DNA from: Flavivirga jejuensis
GTDB lineage: Bacteria; Bacteroidota; Bacteroidia; Flavobacteriales; Flavobacteriaceae
Length of the DNA: 64,000 nt
Direction of reading: 5' to 3'
Assembly (NCBI RefSeq): GCF_030540765.1
Contig: NZ_JAUOEL010000001.1
Location: 1 to 64,000, forward strand
Part shown: positions 53,443 to 62,290 of the stretch, piece after piece
Layout: each line of letters opens with the position of its first letter
Numbering within the stretch: position 1 is the first letter of the stretch
Notes under the pieces: generated by a model
Databases searched by the model: none
What the model was told of the DNA's origin: nothing
What the model saw: only the letters and a program-made list of their open reading frames with translations
Translations under genes and position numbers: made by a program

Positions 53443-54654
53443 ATGAGATTGACACTTTTATTTATAATTCTTTGTGTTGTTAATTTATCAGCTCAAGAAG
53501 AAGAAAAAAACAAATCTATCAATGATTTTAATTTTGAAAGCACAACAAGCCCTGCGTTTTCAATTTTAGAGGAAACACCAACGGTAATAAACACCCCAGA
53601 AAATTTAAAAAGTCTGGCATTATATCTGTCTAATGGGTTTTCTAATGGCAATATTTCTTTAGAGACTAATCCTTATTGGCTTATTACAAACACTAAAGAC
53701 AAGTCTTATAGGGATTATAGAGGAATTAAAAAAAATAAAAATGCTGAATATATTATAGATCCCTTTAAGTCTATTCAAACAAACACCTCTTTTTCTTTAG
53801 GGTATATTAATAAAAAATTTCAAGGATTTGAAGACGAGAAAAAAACACTTGCTATTGGTTTGAGAACGACACTGCTAGAGCTTTATGGAAGAAAAAGAAC
53901 TAAGAAAGTTTTAGGTATTATTAATGTTGTTGATAAAGCATATTCGAATGAAGCTATAACTAAATTTGATAAGTATATTAGAGGTTTTAGTTTAACAACT
54001 CCAGACAGAAAAAAATCTGAGGACTATGTTAACAACGGCGTTATACCAAAAGAATATAGTGATGCTGCAGTAAAGTTTTTACAAAGATATACAGAGTATG
54101 GATCTGTGTATGCAGATGGCGCCAGTTTGGTAAAGGCCTATTTTGAAGAAACCAGCAAAAAAGTATTGGGCTTTTATTTTAACCCTAAGAATATTAAGCC
54201 TTTAATTCGTTTGGATGGTGCATTAGCTTATAGCGAGTTGTTTAAGGAAAATGAAATTAATGCCAATACAGCTAAGAGAATTGGGAGCTGGTTAACTTTA
54301 GATGTTGCAATTCAATTAAATGATAAAAATTATTTTCATATATATGCTATAAGTAGATATATAGATAATGGATTTAATATTGATGCGGAGCAGAATTATT
54401 TTAATACAAATTTTTGGGATATTGGAGGAAAGCTAGAGTTTGAGCTTGATAAATTCAAATTGTCTTACGAGTATTTAAAGCGAGACGGTTATGGTGAACA
54501 ATATAGATCTGTAGGGAATTTAGTTTATCAAATTAATAAAAAAATGAGTATTACTGGTGGTTTTGGTAAAGATTTCCCTCAAAATGATAACCTAATAACC
54601 CTATTTGGTATAAATTGGGGGTTAGATCTTGGTGAAAAATCTTTTTCCAAATAA
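53443..54654 (+). CDS. Hypothetical exported protein, probable outer-membrane barrel
   Basis: A 403-residue protein with a signal peptide (residues 1-18, ending NLSAQ). The second half shows alternating strands and ends 'NLITLFGINWGLDLGEKSFSK', suggestive of an outer-membrane beta-barrel. 'YRDYRGIKKNKNAEYIIDPF' near residue 88 and 'GLRTTLLELYGRKR' near 142 are other notable segments. I do not recognise the family. It is coupled to the cytosolic-looking 52985 gene and bracketed by inverted repeats. Its role is unknown. Confidence 0.68.
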   Translation: MRLTLLFIILCVVNLSAQEEEKNKSINDFNFESTTSPAFSILEETPTVINTPENLKSLALYLSNGFSNGNISLETNPYWLITNTKDKSYRDYRGIKKNKNAEYIIDPFKSIQTNTSFSLGYINKKFQGFEDEKKTLAIGLRTTLLELYGRKRTKKVLGIINVVDKAYSNEAITKFDKYIRGFSLTTPDRKKSEDYVNNGVIPKEYSDAAVKFLQRYTEYGSVYADGASLVKAYFEETSKKVLGFYFNPKNIKPLIRLDGALAYSELFKENEINANTAKRIGSWLTLDVAIQLNDKNYFHIYAISRYIDNGFNIDAEQNYFNTNFWDIGGKLEFELDKFKLSYEYLKRDGYGEQYRSVGNLVYQINKKMSITGGFGKDFPQNDNLITLFGINWGLDLGEKSFSK

Positions 54655-54700
54655 AAGAGTGTGTTAGTATTAAAAGAGACTGTCTGAAAAGTGTTATTCT

Positions 54701-54764
54701 GAACATTACCGAGAAACAAACTATATTTTGTTTCGAAGGTAGCAGCAAAGCTGTGAAGAATCTC
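54701..54764. repeat. Right copy of inverted repeat bracketing 52985-54654
   Basis: The reverse complement of this stretch (starting GAGATTCTTCACAGCTTTGC, TGCTACCT, then a GAAACAAAATATA-type palindrome) matches 52467-52530 with a few changes. Confidence 0.65.
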
Positions 54765-54800
54765 ATAAATTTTATTGCTTTATTTTTAAGATTCTTCGAC

Positions 54801-54816
54801 TCCGACAATTGTCGGA
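54801..54816. repeat. Palindrome TCCGACAATTGTCGGA
   Basis: A perfect 16-base palindrome flanked by 'AGATTCTTCGAC' and 'ATGCTACC', part of the repeat-rich gap 54655-55156. Confidence 0.5.
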
Positions 54817-54928
54817 ATGCTACCATTGACGTGTTTTGTAAACAACTAAATTTCAGTTATTTGTCATTCAGAGCGCAGCGAAGAATCTTTATTATTAATC
54901 TCTAAAGATTCTTCAGTCGTACCTCCTT

Positions 54929-55030
54929 CTGAATGATACTCCTATTACGTCATTATATACGCTTGATAATTTTTTTTATCTCAAATCTCTGAATGAACAC
55001 CCCTATTACGTCATTTCATCCGCTAGTTAA
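54929..55030. repeat. Two direct repeats of about 41 bp
   Basis: CTGAATGA, CCTATTACGTCATT and CGCT...TAA occur in the same order at 54929-54969 and 54989-55030, 60 bases apart. The gap up to 55156 holds no gene. Confidence 0.55.
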
Positions 55031-55156
55031 AATTTTTAACACAGATCTCTGGATGACAAAGTTCATCACTTTTTATACAGGCTCTTTTTACTCAATTTTT
55101 GTCTTTTTATTGATCCATAGAGCTACTACACTATGAATTGGAAAAATACTTCAATT

Positions 55157-56146
55157 TTAGGATAATAACTTAACTACATCTTTAGCAAAATAAGACGCTA
55201 TAATATCTGCACCAGCACGTTTTATAGCGGTAATTTGTTCCATCATTACAGCATCGTGTTCTAACCAGCCTTTTTCGGCAGCGGCTTTTAACATGGCATA
55301 TTCTCCAGAAACTTGATATACAGCAACGGGAACATCAACTTCGTTTTTAATGTCTCTTACAATATCTAAATAGCATAATCCAGGTTTTACCATAACAATA
55401 TCTGCGCCCTCATCTATATCCATTTCGGTTTCTCTAATGGCTTCAAAGCGATTAGCATAATCCATTTGATACGTTTTTTTATCTTTTGGAATCTCAACTA
55501 AATCTACAGGGGCAGAGTCTAAAGCATCACGAAATGGTCCGTAAAATGCCGAGGCGTACTTTGCAGAATAGCTCATAATACCTGTGTCTGTAAAACCTTT
55601 ATCTTCTAAAGCTTCACGAATAGATAGAATACGACCGTCCATCATATCGCTTGGAGCAACAAAATTAGCACCAGCTTGAGCATGAGAGACACTCATTTCA
55701 CTTAAAACATCAACAGTTTCATCATTTAAAACCTGTCCGTTTTCAATAATACCATCATGTCCGTAAGCCGAATAAGGGTCTAATGCAACATCTGTCATGA
55801 CTAACATATCAGGACATGCATTTTTTACGGTTTTAATGGCGCGTTGCATTAATCCGTTAGGGTTTAAAGCTTCTGTTCCTTTATTGTCTTTTAAATTATC
55901 TGGAACTTTTACAAAAAGTAATACCGATTTTAAACCCAATTTCCATAATTCTTTTACTTCTCCTTCGAGTAAATCCAAGCTATAGCGATAGTAATTTGGC
56001 ATGGATGGAATTTCATCTTTAACGCCTTTGCCTTCAACAACAAAAAGGGGCACCAAAAAATCATTTGGTGTTATAATCGTTTCACTAACTAAAGAGCGAA
56101 TGGCTTTGTTAGTTCTTAGCCTTCTATTTCTTTTTAATGGATACAT
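55157..56146 (-). CDS. hemB: Delta-aminolevulinic acid dehydratase (porphobilinogen synthase)
   Basis: A 329-residue enzyme that joins two 5-aminolevulinates to porphobilinogen, an early step of haem synthesis. The active-site lysines lie in 'YSAKYASAFYGPFRDAL' and 'IVMVKPGLCYLDI'. The metal-binding segment reads 'MTDVALDPYSAYGHDG', with Asp instead of the Cys of zinc enzymes, so it is of the aspartate-rich, Mg-type class. I chose ATG 56146 (MYPLKRNRRLRT); the in-frame ATG at 56194 lies in a promoter-like sequence. Confidence 0.96.
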   Translation of the reverse strand: MYPLKRNRRLRTNKAIRSLVSETIITPNDFLVPLFVVEGKGVKDEIPSMPNYYRYSLDLLEGEVKELWKLGLKSVLLFVKVPDNLKDNKGTEALNPNGLMQRAIKTVKNACPDMLVMTDVALDPYSAYGHDGIIENGQVLNDETVDVLSEMSVSHAQAGANFVAPSDMMDGRILSIREALEDKGFTDTGIMSYSAKYASAFYGPFRDALDSAPVDLVEIPKDKKTYQMDYANRFEAIRETEMDIDEGADIVMVKPGLCYLDIVRDIKNEVDVPVAVYQVSGEYAMLKAAAEKGWLEHDAVMMEQITAIKRAGADIIASYFAKDVVKLLS

Positions 56147-56191
56147 ATTTATGTCTATAAAATTCTCTATAATTGTTATTTTTATCAATTG

Positions 56192-56199
56192 CAAAGTTA
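56192..56199 (-). promoter_or_regulatory. Promoter -7 box TAACTTTG for hemB
   Basis: On the minus strand TAACTTTG matches TAnnTTTG. Transcription would begin near 56185, about 40 bases before the hemB ATG at 56146. No exact TTG occurs at the expected distance. Confidence 0.4.
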
Positions 56200-56220
56200 A
56201 TCATTAAAACCTAGTTTATA

Positions 56221-58857
56221 TTGAGAGAATCGTTAGGTCGTTTAGAATTTAATTTTCCTTGGAGAAGTTATCAAGCGAATCTTTTAAAAAATTTTGACAA
56301 TCATATTTCAGATAACCATTTTCATGTTATAGCACCTCCTGGTTCTGGAAAAACAATTCTAGGGATTGAAATTATAAGAAAGCTAGGTGAAAAAACACTG
56401 GTTCTAGCACCAACACTTACTATTAGAAACCAATGGGAAGATAGGTTACAATCTTTTTTTACTAAAAATGGGACGTATCAATCGTATTCTTTTAATATAA
56501 AATCGCCTGACGATATTACATTTGCGACCTACCAATCCTTACATGCTTTTTATAAAACATTTGAGGATAAAAATGATTATTACTCTTTTTTTGAAACACA
56601 TAATATTAAAACACTTGTTTTAGACGAAGCACATCATTTAAAAAATGAATGGTGGAACTGTTTAATTGATTTAAAAAACAATAATCCTTTTTATATAGTA
56701 GCACTAACAGCAACACCTCCCTATGATAGTAATAGAACTGAAGTCTCAAAGTATTTTATGCTTTGTGGTGAAATAGATGATGAAATTGCCGTTCCAGATT
56801 TAGTAAAAGAGACCGATTTGTGTGCACATCAAGATTTTGTCTATTTTTCTAAACCAGAAGATTTAGAGATTAACTTTATTGTAGAGTATAGACGGAAAAT
56901 TGCTGATTTTAAAGATAAATTGCTAAATGATAAGACTTTTATTTCTTTTATTAAACAACACCGATTTTTTGATGAACCTAAGGCTTATTTAGAAGACCTT
57001 TATTCTAATGCTGAATATTTTTCGGCGATTCTAATTTTTTTAAATGCTTGTGGGGTAACAATTGAAAGATATAAATTAGAAATACTAGGTTTTAATGGAA
57101 AGGAAACCATAACATTTCCAACGTTACAACTGGAATGGTTAGAGGTTTTATTTCAAAACTTATTGATTAACGATAGGGAACAATTGTTAGAACACGAACC
57201 GTATTTATTGCGTTTAGAAAAAGAATTAAGAAGCATAAATGTATTAGAAAAGAGGAAAGTAAATTTTATAGGCGAAGATTCACTGTATAAGTCTTTAGCT
57301 AGCAGTCCGAGTAAACTTAAAAGTATTGTTAGCATTGTATCTTCAGAGCATGAAAGCTTAAAAAGTGATTTAAGGTGTGTTATTTTAACAGATTATATCC
57401 GAAAGGAGTTTTTAGATACTGAAGAAGTTGATACCCAAACTATTAATAAAATAGGGGTGATTCCTATTTTTCAGTATTTAAGAGTTCATTTTTCTAATAA
57501 AGAAACATTGGCAGTGATTTCTGGAAGTCTGGTTATAATCCATAATACCATTTTAAAAGCATTTAATCTTATCGAGGATTGTGATTCTTTTACATTCACG
57601 CCTTTGCCAGTCGATAATGAGTTTTTAATAGTCACCTCTAAAAAAAGAACAAAACATTCGATAGTAAACATTATTACCAAGCTTTTTGAAAATGGAGCTA
57701 TTAAAATTTTAGTTGGCACAAAATCTTTGCTTGGAGAAGGTTGGGATGCACCATCAATAAACAGTTTGGTTTTAGCATCATTTGTTGGTTCGTTTGTGTC
57801 TTCTAACCAAATGCGAGGAAGAGCTATTAGAAAAGATGCTAATAAATTAAACAAAACTGGAAATATTTGGCACCTAGCATGTATAGATAATACAGTTTTA
57901 AATGGAGGTAAAGATGTTGATACTTTAAGACGAAGGTTTGAAGCTTTTGTAGGGGTTTCAAATAATAATGAACCCTATATTGAAAACAGTTTTGAACGGT
58001 TACAATTCCCGGAACACATTTTAGATGAAACTATAGAAACTTTAAACCTGCAAACGTTAAAGGAGGCGATTAATAGAAATGATACTATAAAAAAATGGGA
58101 TCAAGCCATTGTAAAAGGGTCACGTTTATTAAAAGAAACTAAGATTTTTCACTTGGGTGAACTCACTTATAAAAAACAGAAGCAGATTTATTATTTTGAC
58201 GTCATACGGTTTTTTGTAGCAGAGTTATCTTTTGCAATTATGCTATTTTATTTAGAGTTCGTTTTTAAAAGCATACATATTGTTTTAAATCGGGGTGTCG
58301 TGTATTTTTTATATACTTTTTTTGCTGCCTTTTTAATATCGTTTGGCTATAAATTATACAAAGCCATAACGCTCTATATAAGGTATGGGTATCTCGATAA
58401 AAAAATAAAAAAAATGGGAATAGTGATACTTAATACTTTGTTTGAATTAGGTTTTATGACAACCAATAAAAACTCAGTAACTATTGTATCTAAACGTATT
58501 GATAATGGTGATATTATTTGTGATTTAATAGGAGGTGATTTATTTGAAAACGCGTTATTCTCAACCGCTTTAAGGGAGCTTTTAGAACCTATAAAATCCC
58601 CAAGGTACTTAATTGTAAAAACAAGTCTTTTTAGAAGACGGTTAAATATCGAGAATTTTTATCCTGTTCCAGAAATTTTTGGAGATAAAAAGAAAAACGT
58701 ATTAGTGTTTCAAAAACATTGGCGTATTAATTTAGGAATGAATAAGTTGTTTTATACCAGACAAATTGAAGGAAGAAAGTTGTTGTTAAAAGCTAGACTG
58801 TTTCATGTTTATAATGCTTTTAATAAAATTTCTAAACAAGTCACCGTATGGAAATAA
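56221..58857 (+). CDS. DEAD/DEAH-box helicase family protein with membrane segments
   Basis: An 878-residue protein started by TTG. Superfamily 2 helicase motifs: 'WRSYQANLL' (Q-like, near 14), APPGSGKT (Walker A, 38-45), 'LVLDEAHHLKNEWW' (DEAH, near 137), 'ALTATPP' (near 162), and 'SNQMRGRAIR' (motif VI, near 530). After the helicase core, residues about 660-720 contain two hydrophobic segments ('IMLFYLEFVF', 'YFLYTFFAAFLISFGYKLY'), then a soluble C-terminal domain of about 150 residues. A helicase anchored in the membrane is unusual. The target nucleic acid is unknown. It is divergent from hemB and convergent with the bestrophin-like gene. Confidence 0.8.
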   Translation: MRESLGRLEFNFPWRSYQANLLKNFDNHISDNHFHVIAPPGSGKTILGIEIIRKLGEKTLVLAPTLTIRNQWEDRLQSFFTKNGTYQSYSFNIKSPDDITFATYQSLHAFYKTFEDKNDYYSFFETHNIKTLVLDEAHHLKNEWWNCLIDLKNNNPFYIVALTATPPYDSNRTEVSKYFMLCGEIDDEIAVPDLVKETDLCAHQDFVYFSKPEDLEINFIVEYRRKIADFKDKLLNDKTFISFIKQHRFFDEPKAYLEDLYSNAEYFSAILIFLNACGVTIERYKLEILGFNGKETITFPTLQLEWLEVLFQNLLINDREQLLEHEPYLLRLEKELRSINVLEKRKVNFIGEDSLYKSLASSPSKLKSIVSIVSSEHESLKSDLRCVILTDYIRKEFLDTEEVDTQTINKIGVIPIFQYLRVHFSNKETLAVISGSLVIIHNTILKAFNLIEDCDSFTFTPLPVDNEFLIVTSKKRTKHSIVNIITKLFENGAIKILVGTKSLLGEGWDAPSINSLVLASFVGSFVSSNQMRGRAIRKDANKLNKTGNIWHLACIDNTVLNGGKDVDTLRRRFEAFVGVSNNNEPYIENSFERLQFPEHILDETIETLNLQTLKEAINRNDTIKKWDQAIVKGSRLLKETKIFHLGELTYKKQKQIYYFDVIRFFVAELSFAIMLFYLEFVFKSIHIVLNRGVVYFLYTFFAAFLISFGYKLYKAITLYIRYGYLDKKIKKMGIVILNTLFELGFMTTNKNSVTIVSKRIDNGDIICDLIGGDLFENALFSTALRELLEPIKSPRYLIVKTSLFRRRLNIENFYPVPEIFGDKKKNVLVFQKHWRINLGMNKLFYTRQIEGRKLLLKARLFHVYNAFNKISKQVTVWK

Positions 58858-59631
58858 CTATTCTAAGTTTCTAATAAATTTATCGGCATTAATATGGACA
58901 TCGTCTTCTCCTTGTTGATCGAAAGGATTCTCTAAATGCGATTGAATATTATCTAAAGCCACCAAAATAACGCTAAATAAGATAGGGACAGCATATTGTA
59001 ATCCATAATTATAGCTCGTTACATTTTCTGCAAAATGAGGACCATAAACAATAGGTAAAATAACAATAAAAATGTCACTATAGGTGCGTAATGTTCTTGG
59101 TGTTCTATATTGGTAAATGTGTTTTATGCGCTCAAAGGAAATCATCATTTTACTTAAAAACTGATTAGAACGGGAGGCTTCGCCAGAAGGTAAACCGTGA
59201 GCACGCAAGCTTTTTATAAATATAGAGAGGTTATTGAAATTTTGATATACCTCTTTTTCTGTTTCTTCCAATGACTCAATAGGGTTTGTAAATACTTGTG
59301 TACAAGAATCTAACAGGTTTTTAAGATGTGTTTTAACTTCTGATTTAAGTTGTTGAGGTGGGTTTTCTAACCAATGAGAAACGGCAAAATATAATGCGCG
59401 ACCATGTGCTTTTATAGAACCATATTCATCTAATGCTATTTCACGACGTTTATAAGCACCTCCAATAGAAAAGACAATAGGAAATATTATCGCTGTACTT
59501 ATAAGTGTAAGCGGAAAATCTGCTTTAATATGGAAATGCAAGCAAAAAGCTGTTGATGTTATGGATAAAAAGGTAATAACAAACGTTTTCCAGTTTATAA
59601 TTAAGAATGTACGCTTAAATAATTTCCACAT
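58858..59631 (-). CDS. Bestrophin-like family protein
   Basis: A 257-residue membrane protein of the bestrophin / UPF0187 family, which form pentameric ion channels. Visible: N-terminal 'FLIINWKTFVITFLSI', and the C-terminal family signature 'DNIQSHLENPFDQQGEDD'. Several hydrophobic segments lie between. The transported ion is unknown; bacterial members studied conduct sodium or other cations. The gene lies directly downstream of hemF with a one-base gap, so it is likely co-transcribed with it. Confidence 0.88.
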   Translation of the reverse strand: MWKLFKRTFLIINWKTFVITFLSITSTAFCLHFHIKADFPLTLISTAIIFPIVFSIGGAYKRREIALDEYGSIKAHGRALYFAVSHWLENPPQQLKSEVKTHLKNLLDSCTQVFTNPIESLEETEKEVYQNFNNLSIFIKSLRAHGLPSGEASRSNQFLSKMMISFERIKHIYQYRTPRTLRTYSDIFIVILPIVYGPHFAENVTSYNYGLQYAVPILFSVILVALDNIQSHLENPFDQQGEDDVHINADKFIRNLE

Positions 59632-59632
59632 A

Positions 59633-60535
59633 TTAAATCCAGTTCTTTGGGGTTTTTAAAACTTCTATTAATTTTTCTTCTTCACTTCCTGCTTCAGGTT
59701 GATGGTCGTAAACCCACTGTACATGTGGAGGTAAGCTCATTAAAATACTTTCTATACGTCCGTTAGTTTTTAGCCCAAAAAGAGTGCCTTTATCATGCAC
59801 TAAATTAAATTCTACATAGCGTCCACGACGAATTTCTTGCCAATTACGTTGTGCATCTGTGTACGCTAATACTTTTCGTTTTTCAACAATAGGGACATAA
59901 GCCTCTAAGAAACTATCTCCAACTTCGGTTACAAAGTGATACCAGTTTTCCATGCTCATAGTTTCTGTTGCTTTGCAATAATCGAAAAATAAACCACCAA
60001 TACCTCTGCCCTCATTGCGGTGGGCATTATAAAAATACTCATCGCAACGTGCTTTGTATTTTGGGTAAAATTCAGGGTTGTGTTTATCGCAAGCTGTTTT
60101 ACAGGTTTGATGAAAATGTCTGGCATCTGCTTCAAACAAATAATAAGGCGTTAAATCTTGTCCGCCACCAAACCAACTATCAATAATGCCGCCTTGTTTA
60201 TCATACATTTCAAAATAACGCCAATTGGCATGAACAGTAGGTACCATTGGGTTTTTAGGGTGCAAAACTAAACTCAATCCGCAGGCGAAAAAATCGACAT
60301 CACCTACTTTAAAATAAGTTTGCATTGATTTTGGAAGTTTGCCGTGTACACCAGAAATATTCACGCCTCCTTTTTCGAAAACATGTCCATTTTCAATAAC
60401 TCGGGTGCGTCCGCCGCCGCCTTCAGGACGTTTCCATATATCTTCTTGAAACGTTACTTTACCATCAACGGCTTCAAGTTTTGATGTAATGCGGTCTTGT
60501 AAATCTTGGATGTATTGGTAGAATTTGTCTTTCAT
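59633..60535 (-). CDS. hemF: Oxygen-dependent coproporphyrinogen III oxidase
   Basis: A 300-residue enzyme that oxidatively decarboxylates coproporphyrinogen III to protoporphyrinogen IX using O2. Family signatures include 'GGGGRTRVIENGHVFEKGGV' near residue 38, 'WFGGGQDLTPYYLFEADARH' near 120, and 'RGIGGLFFDY' near 176. Length is normal. It lies in a minus-strand run with hemE upstream and hemB further downstream. Its presence implies an aerobic lifestyle. Confidence 0.96.
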   Translation of the reverse strand: MKDKFYQYIQDLQDRITSKLEAVDGKVTFQEDIWKRPEGGGGRTRVIENGHVFEKGGVNISGVHGKLPKSMQTYFKVGDVDFFACGLSLVLHPKNPMVPTVHANWRYFEMYDKQGGIIDSWFGGGQDLTPYYLFEADARHFHQTCKTACDKHNPEFYPKYKARCDEYFYNAHRNEGRGIGGLFFDYCKATETMSMENWYHFVTEVGDSFLEAYVPIVEKRKVLAYTDAQRNWQEIRRGRYVEFNLVHDKGTLFGLKTNGRIESILMSLPPHVQWVYDHQPEAGSEEEKLIEVLKTPKNWI

Positions 60536-60537
60536 TT

Positions 60538-60885
60538 TTAAACCATATCTTTATTGCTATATGTCGCTTTTTCAAAATCTCTAATATTAATGGCAATGAA
60601 AGGGACAGTAGGGAACAATCGTTTTAATTGTATAATAATTTGTTTAGTGAGGTTTGCTTTTTGCTCGGTCGTTCTGCCTTCCATAACATTAGCGAAAACA
60701 TGAATAAAATTATCTTCTTTTCCGCCTACGAGAAAGTCTTTATCAAACGGATTTAACCGTACTTTAATATCCGTTTCGTCAAACAATCCTGTTTTAACAG
60801 CTGTTGAATGAACCGTTTGTAAAATAATTTTTGAGTCTTGAATCTCTAAAATGTTTTTATTACAATCAATTACAAAATGGGGCAT
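60538..60885 (-). CDS. 5-carboxymethyl-2-hydroxymuconate isomerase-like (CHMI) protein
   Basis: A 115-residue tautomerase-superfamily protein. The N-terminal Pro after Met (MPHFVIDC) is the catalytic base in this family. The pattern 'FIHVFANVMEGRTTEQKANL' matches CHMI. In aromatic degradation pathways CHMI isomerises a hydroxymuconate, but no partner genes of that pathway are nearby, so a different substrate is possible. It is placed 2 bases before hemF and 1 base after the GNAT gene, apparently co-transcribed. Confidence 0.82.
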   Translation of the reverse strand: MPHFVIDCNKNILEIQDSKIILQTVHSTAVKTGLFDETDIKVRLNPFDKDFLVGGKEDNFIHVFANVMEGRTTEQKANLTKQIIIQLKRLFPTVPFIAINIRDFEKATYSNKDMV

Positions 60886-60886
60886 A

Positions 60887-61429
60887 TTAGGTTTCTATTT
60901 CGTTATACAATTCATATAATTCCATGTTTAATGGCCTTTCTCCAGATGGAGTAAACTCATTATTCAAAGTTCTTTTCCATATAAAATTACAGTTTTCGGC
61001 AACTTTTACACTGGCTATATTATCTTTATGAACAATGATTTGAAGTGTTTCTAAATTTAAGTCTGTAAAGGCATATTCTGATACTATGCTAATCGTTTTA
61101 GTTGTGATGCCCTTTCCTTCAAAAGGGTACCCAATACAATAAGCAAATTCACCTTGCTTTTTATCCCAGTTGAGTTCTTTTATATAAACTAAACCAACTA
61201 GTTCTCCAGATTCGTTTGCTTTGATAGTAAATAGGAACTCTTCTTTTAAGCTAAATTGTTTTACTTTTTTTTCTACAAAGAATTTTGATAAATCGGGTGT
61301 TAAGTTTTGTTCTAATGTTTTAGGAAAATAGCGTTTTAATCGCTCTTCGTTTGCAACAATAAAATTGCATAAACTCCAGGCATCTTGTAGTTGAATAGGG
61401 GTTATATTATAGCCTTTAAAACTAAGCAT
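60887..61429 (-). CDS. GNAT family N-acetyltransferase
   Basis: A 180-residue acetyltransferase of the RimJ/RimL-like subgroup. 'YCIGYPFEGKGITTKTISIV' holds the acetyl-CoA-binding Q/RxxGxG/A-type loop in a modified form (EGKGIT), and 'LETLQIIVHKDNIASVKVAE' plus 'NCNF' are typical of the C-terminal part. The substrate could be a protein N-terminus or a small amine; not determinable. Its start overlaps the EI24 gene by 8 bases. Confidence 0.85.
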   Translation of the reverse strand: MLSFKGYNITPIQLQDAWSLCNFIVANEERLKRYFPKTLEQNLTPDLSKFFVEKKVKQFSLKEEFLFTIKANESGELVGLVYIKELNWDKKQGEFAYCIGYPFEGKGITTKTISIVSEYAFTDLNLETLQIIVHKDNIASVKVAENCNFIWKRTLNNEFTPSGERPLNMELYELYNEIET

Positions 61430-62177
61430 TTGGTAAGTTGCTTTTTGTTTGTAGCGCTTCTACTGTTTTTATTGTAGCTGCTGTTACAGATAGGGGTAGT
61501 ACAAATATAACTCCAATAACAGGTACTAATAAAAACAGGATAAATACAATTCCATTACCAATGGCTAAACCACGATGTTTTCTAACAAAAGAAGTGCTTT
61601 CCTGGTATTTAAAATGACGCTCTAGTGTATAATCCATATTACCAAAGCCAGCATAATAGGCTTGAACTAGAAAGAGTAATATGGTTGAAAATATATTAAC
61701 AACAGGTATAAACTTTAAAAGTAGTATTGGAATCGTTAATAATAATTCCATGAGGAGGTTTCTTCCATTAATTCTTATACCGCGCCAAAGTTGTTGTATA
61801 AATGATGTATTTCTATGGGTGTGTTGGGTGTTTCCTGTTAAATGAGCTTCTATTTTTTCGGACACGGGACTCATAAATGGCGCCGATAATGCCATAATAA
61901 TATGTTTAAAGAGAACTAAACCGATAACAATAATAAAGAGCCCTCCAATAAAAGTACTAATTGTTGTAAAGGTTTCTTTTCCCCAATCCCAAAACCAGAT
62001 TTTTGAAATGAATGCCCCAACATTATCAGACAAACCATACGCTGAGGTGAAAATAGCAATAGCCGTTATAAAACTAATTATCATAGGAATTATAAAGTAT
62101 TTCCAGAGTTTTAGTTTAGAGATTAAACCAAAAGCTCCAAAATATGCTTTAATTCCTGATATTATATTTTTAATCAT
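61422..62177 (-). CDS. EI24 / CysZ-like membrane protein
   Basis: A 251-residue membrane protein of the EI24 / CysZ family with about four to five hydrophobic segments ('YFIIPMIISFITAIAIF', 'GLFIIVIGLVLFKHIIMAL', 'VVNIFSTILLFLVQAYYAGF', 'GNGIVFILFLLVPVIGVIFV'). Visible also is 'GNMDYTLERHFKYQESTSFV', a family pattern. CysZ imports sulfate in proteobacteria; in Bacteroidetes the role is not known. It overlaps the GNAT gene by 8 bases and lies downstream of hemE. Confidence 0.87.
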   Translation of the reverse strand: MIKNIISGIKAYFGAFGLISKLKLWKYFIIPMIISFITAIAIFTSAYGLSDNVGAFISKIWFWDWGKETFTTISTFIGGLFIIVIGLVLFKHIIMALSAPFMSPVSEKIEAHLTGNTQHTHRNTSFIQQLWRGIRINGRNLLMELLLTIPILLLKFIPVVNIFSTILLFLVQAYYAGFGNMDYTLERHFKYQESTSFVRKHRGLAIGNGIVFILFLLVPVIGVIFVLPLSVTAATIKTVEALQTKSNLPNA

Positions 62178-62290
62178 AATCGTCTTCCTGACCCTCTCTG
62201 AAAGAGAAGGAATTAATTACGTTAAATTATTAAAATTTATCAAAACTATTAAATTTAAAGCGATCTACTACTTATATAGCTGCTTCTCCT

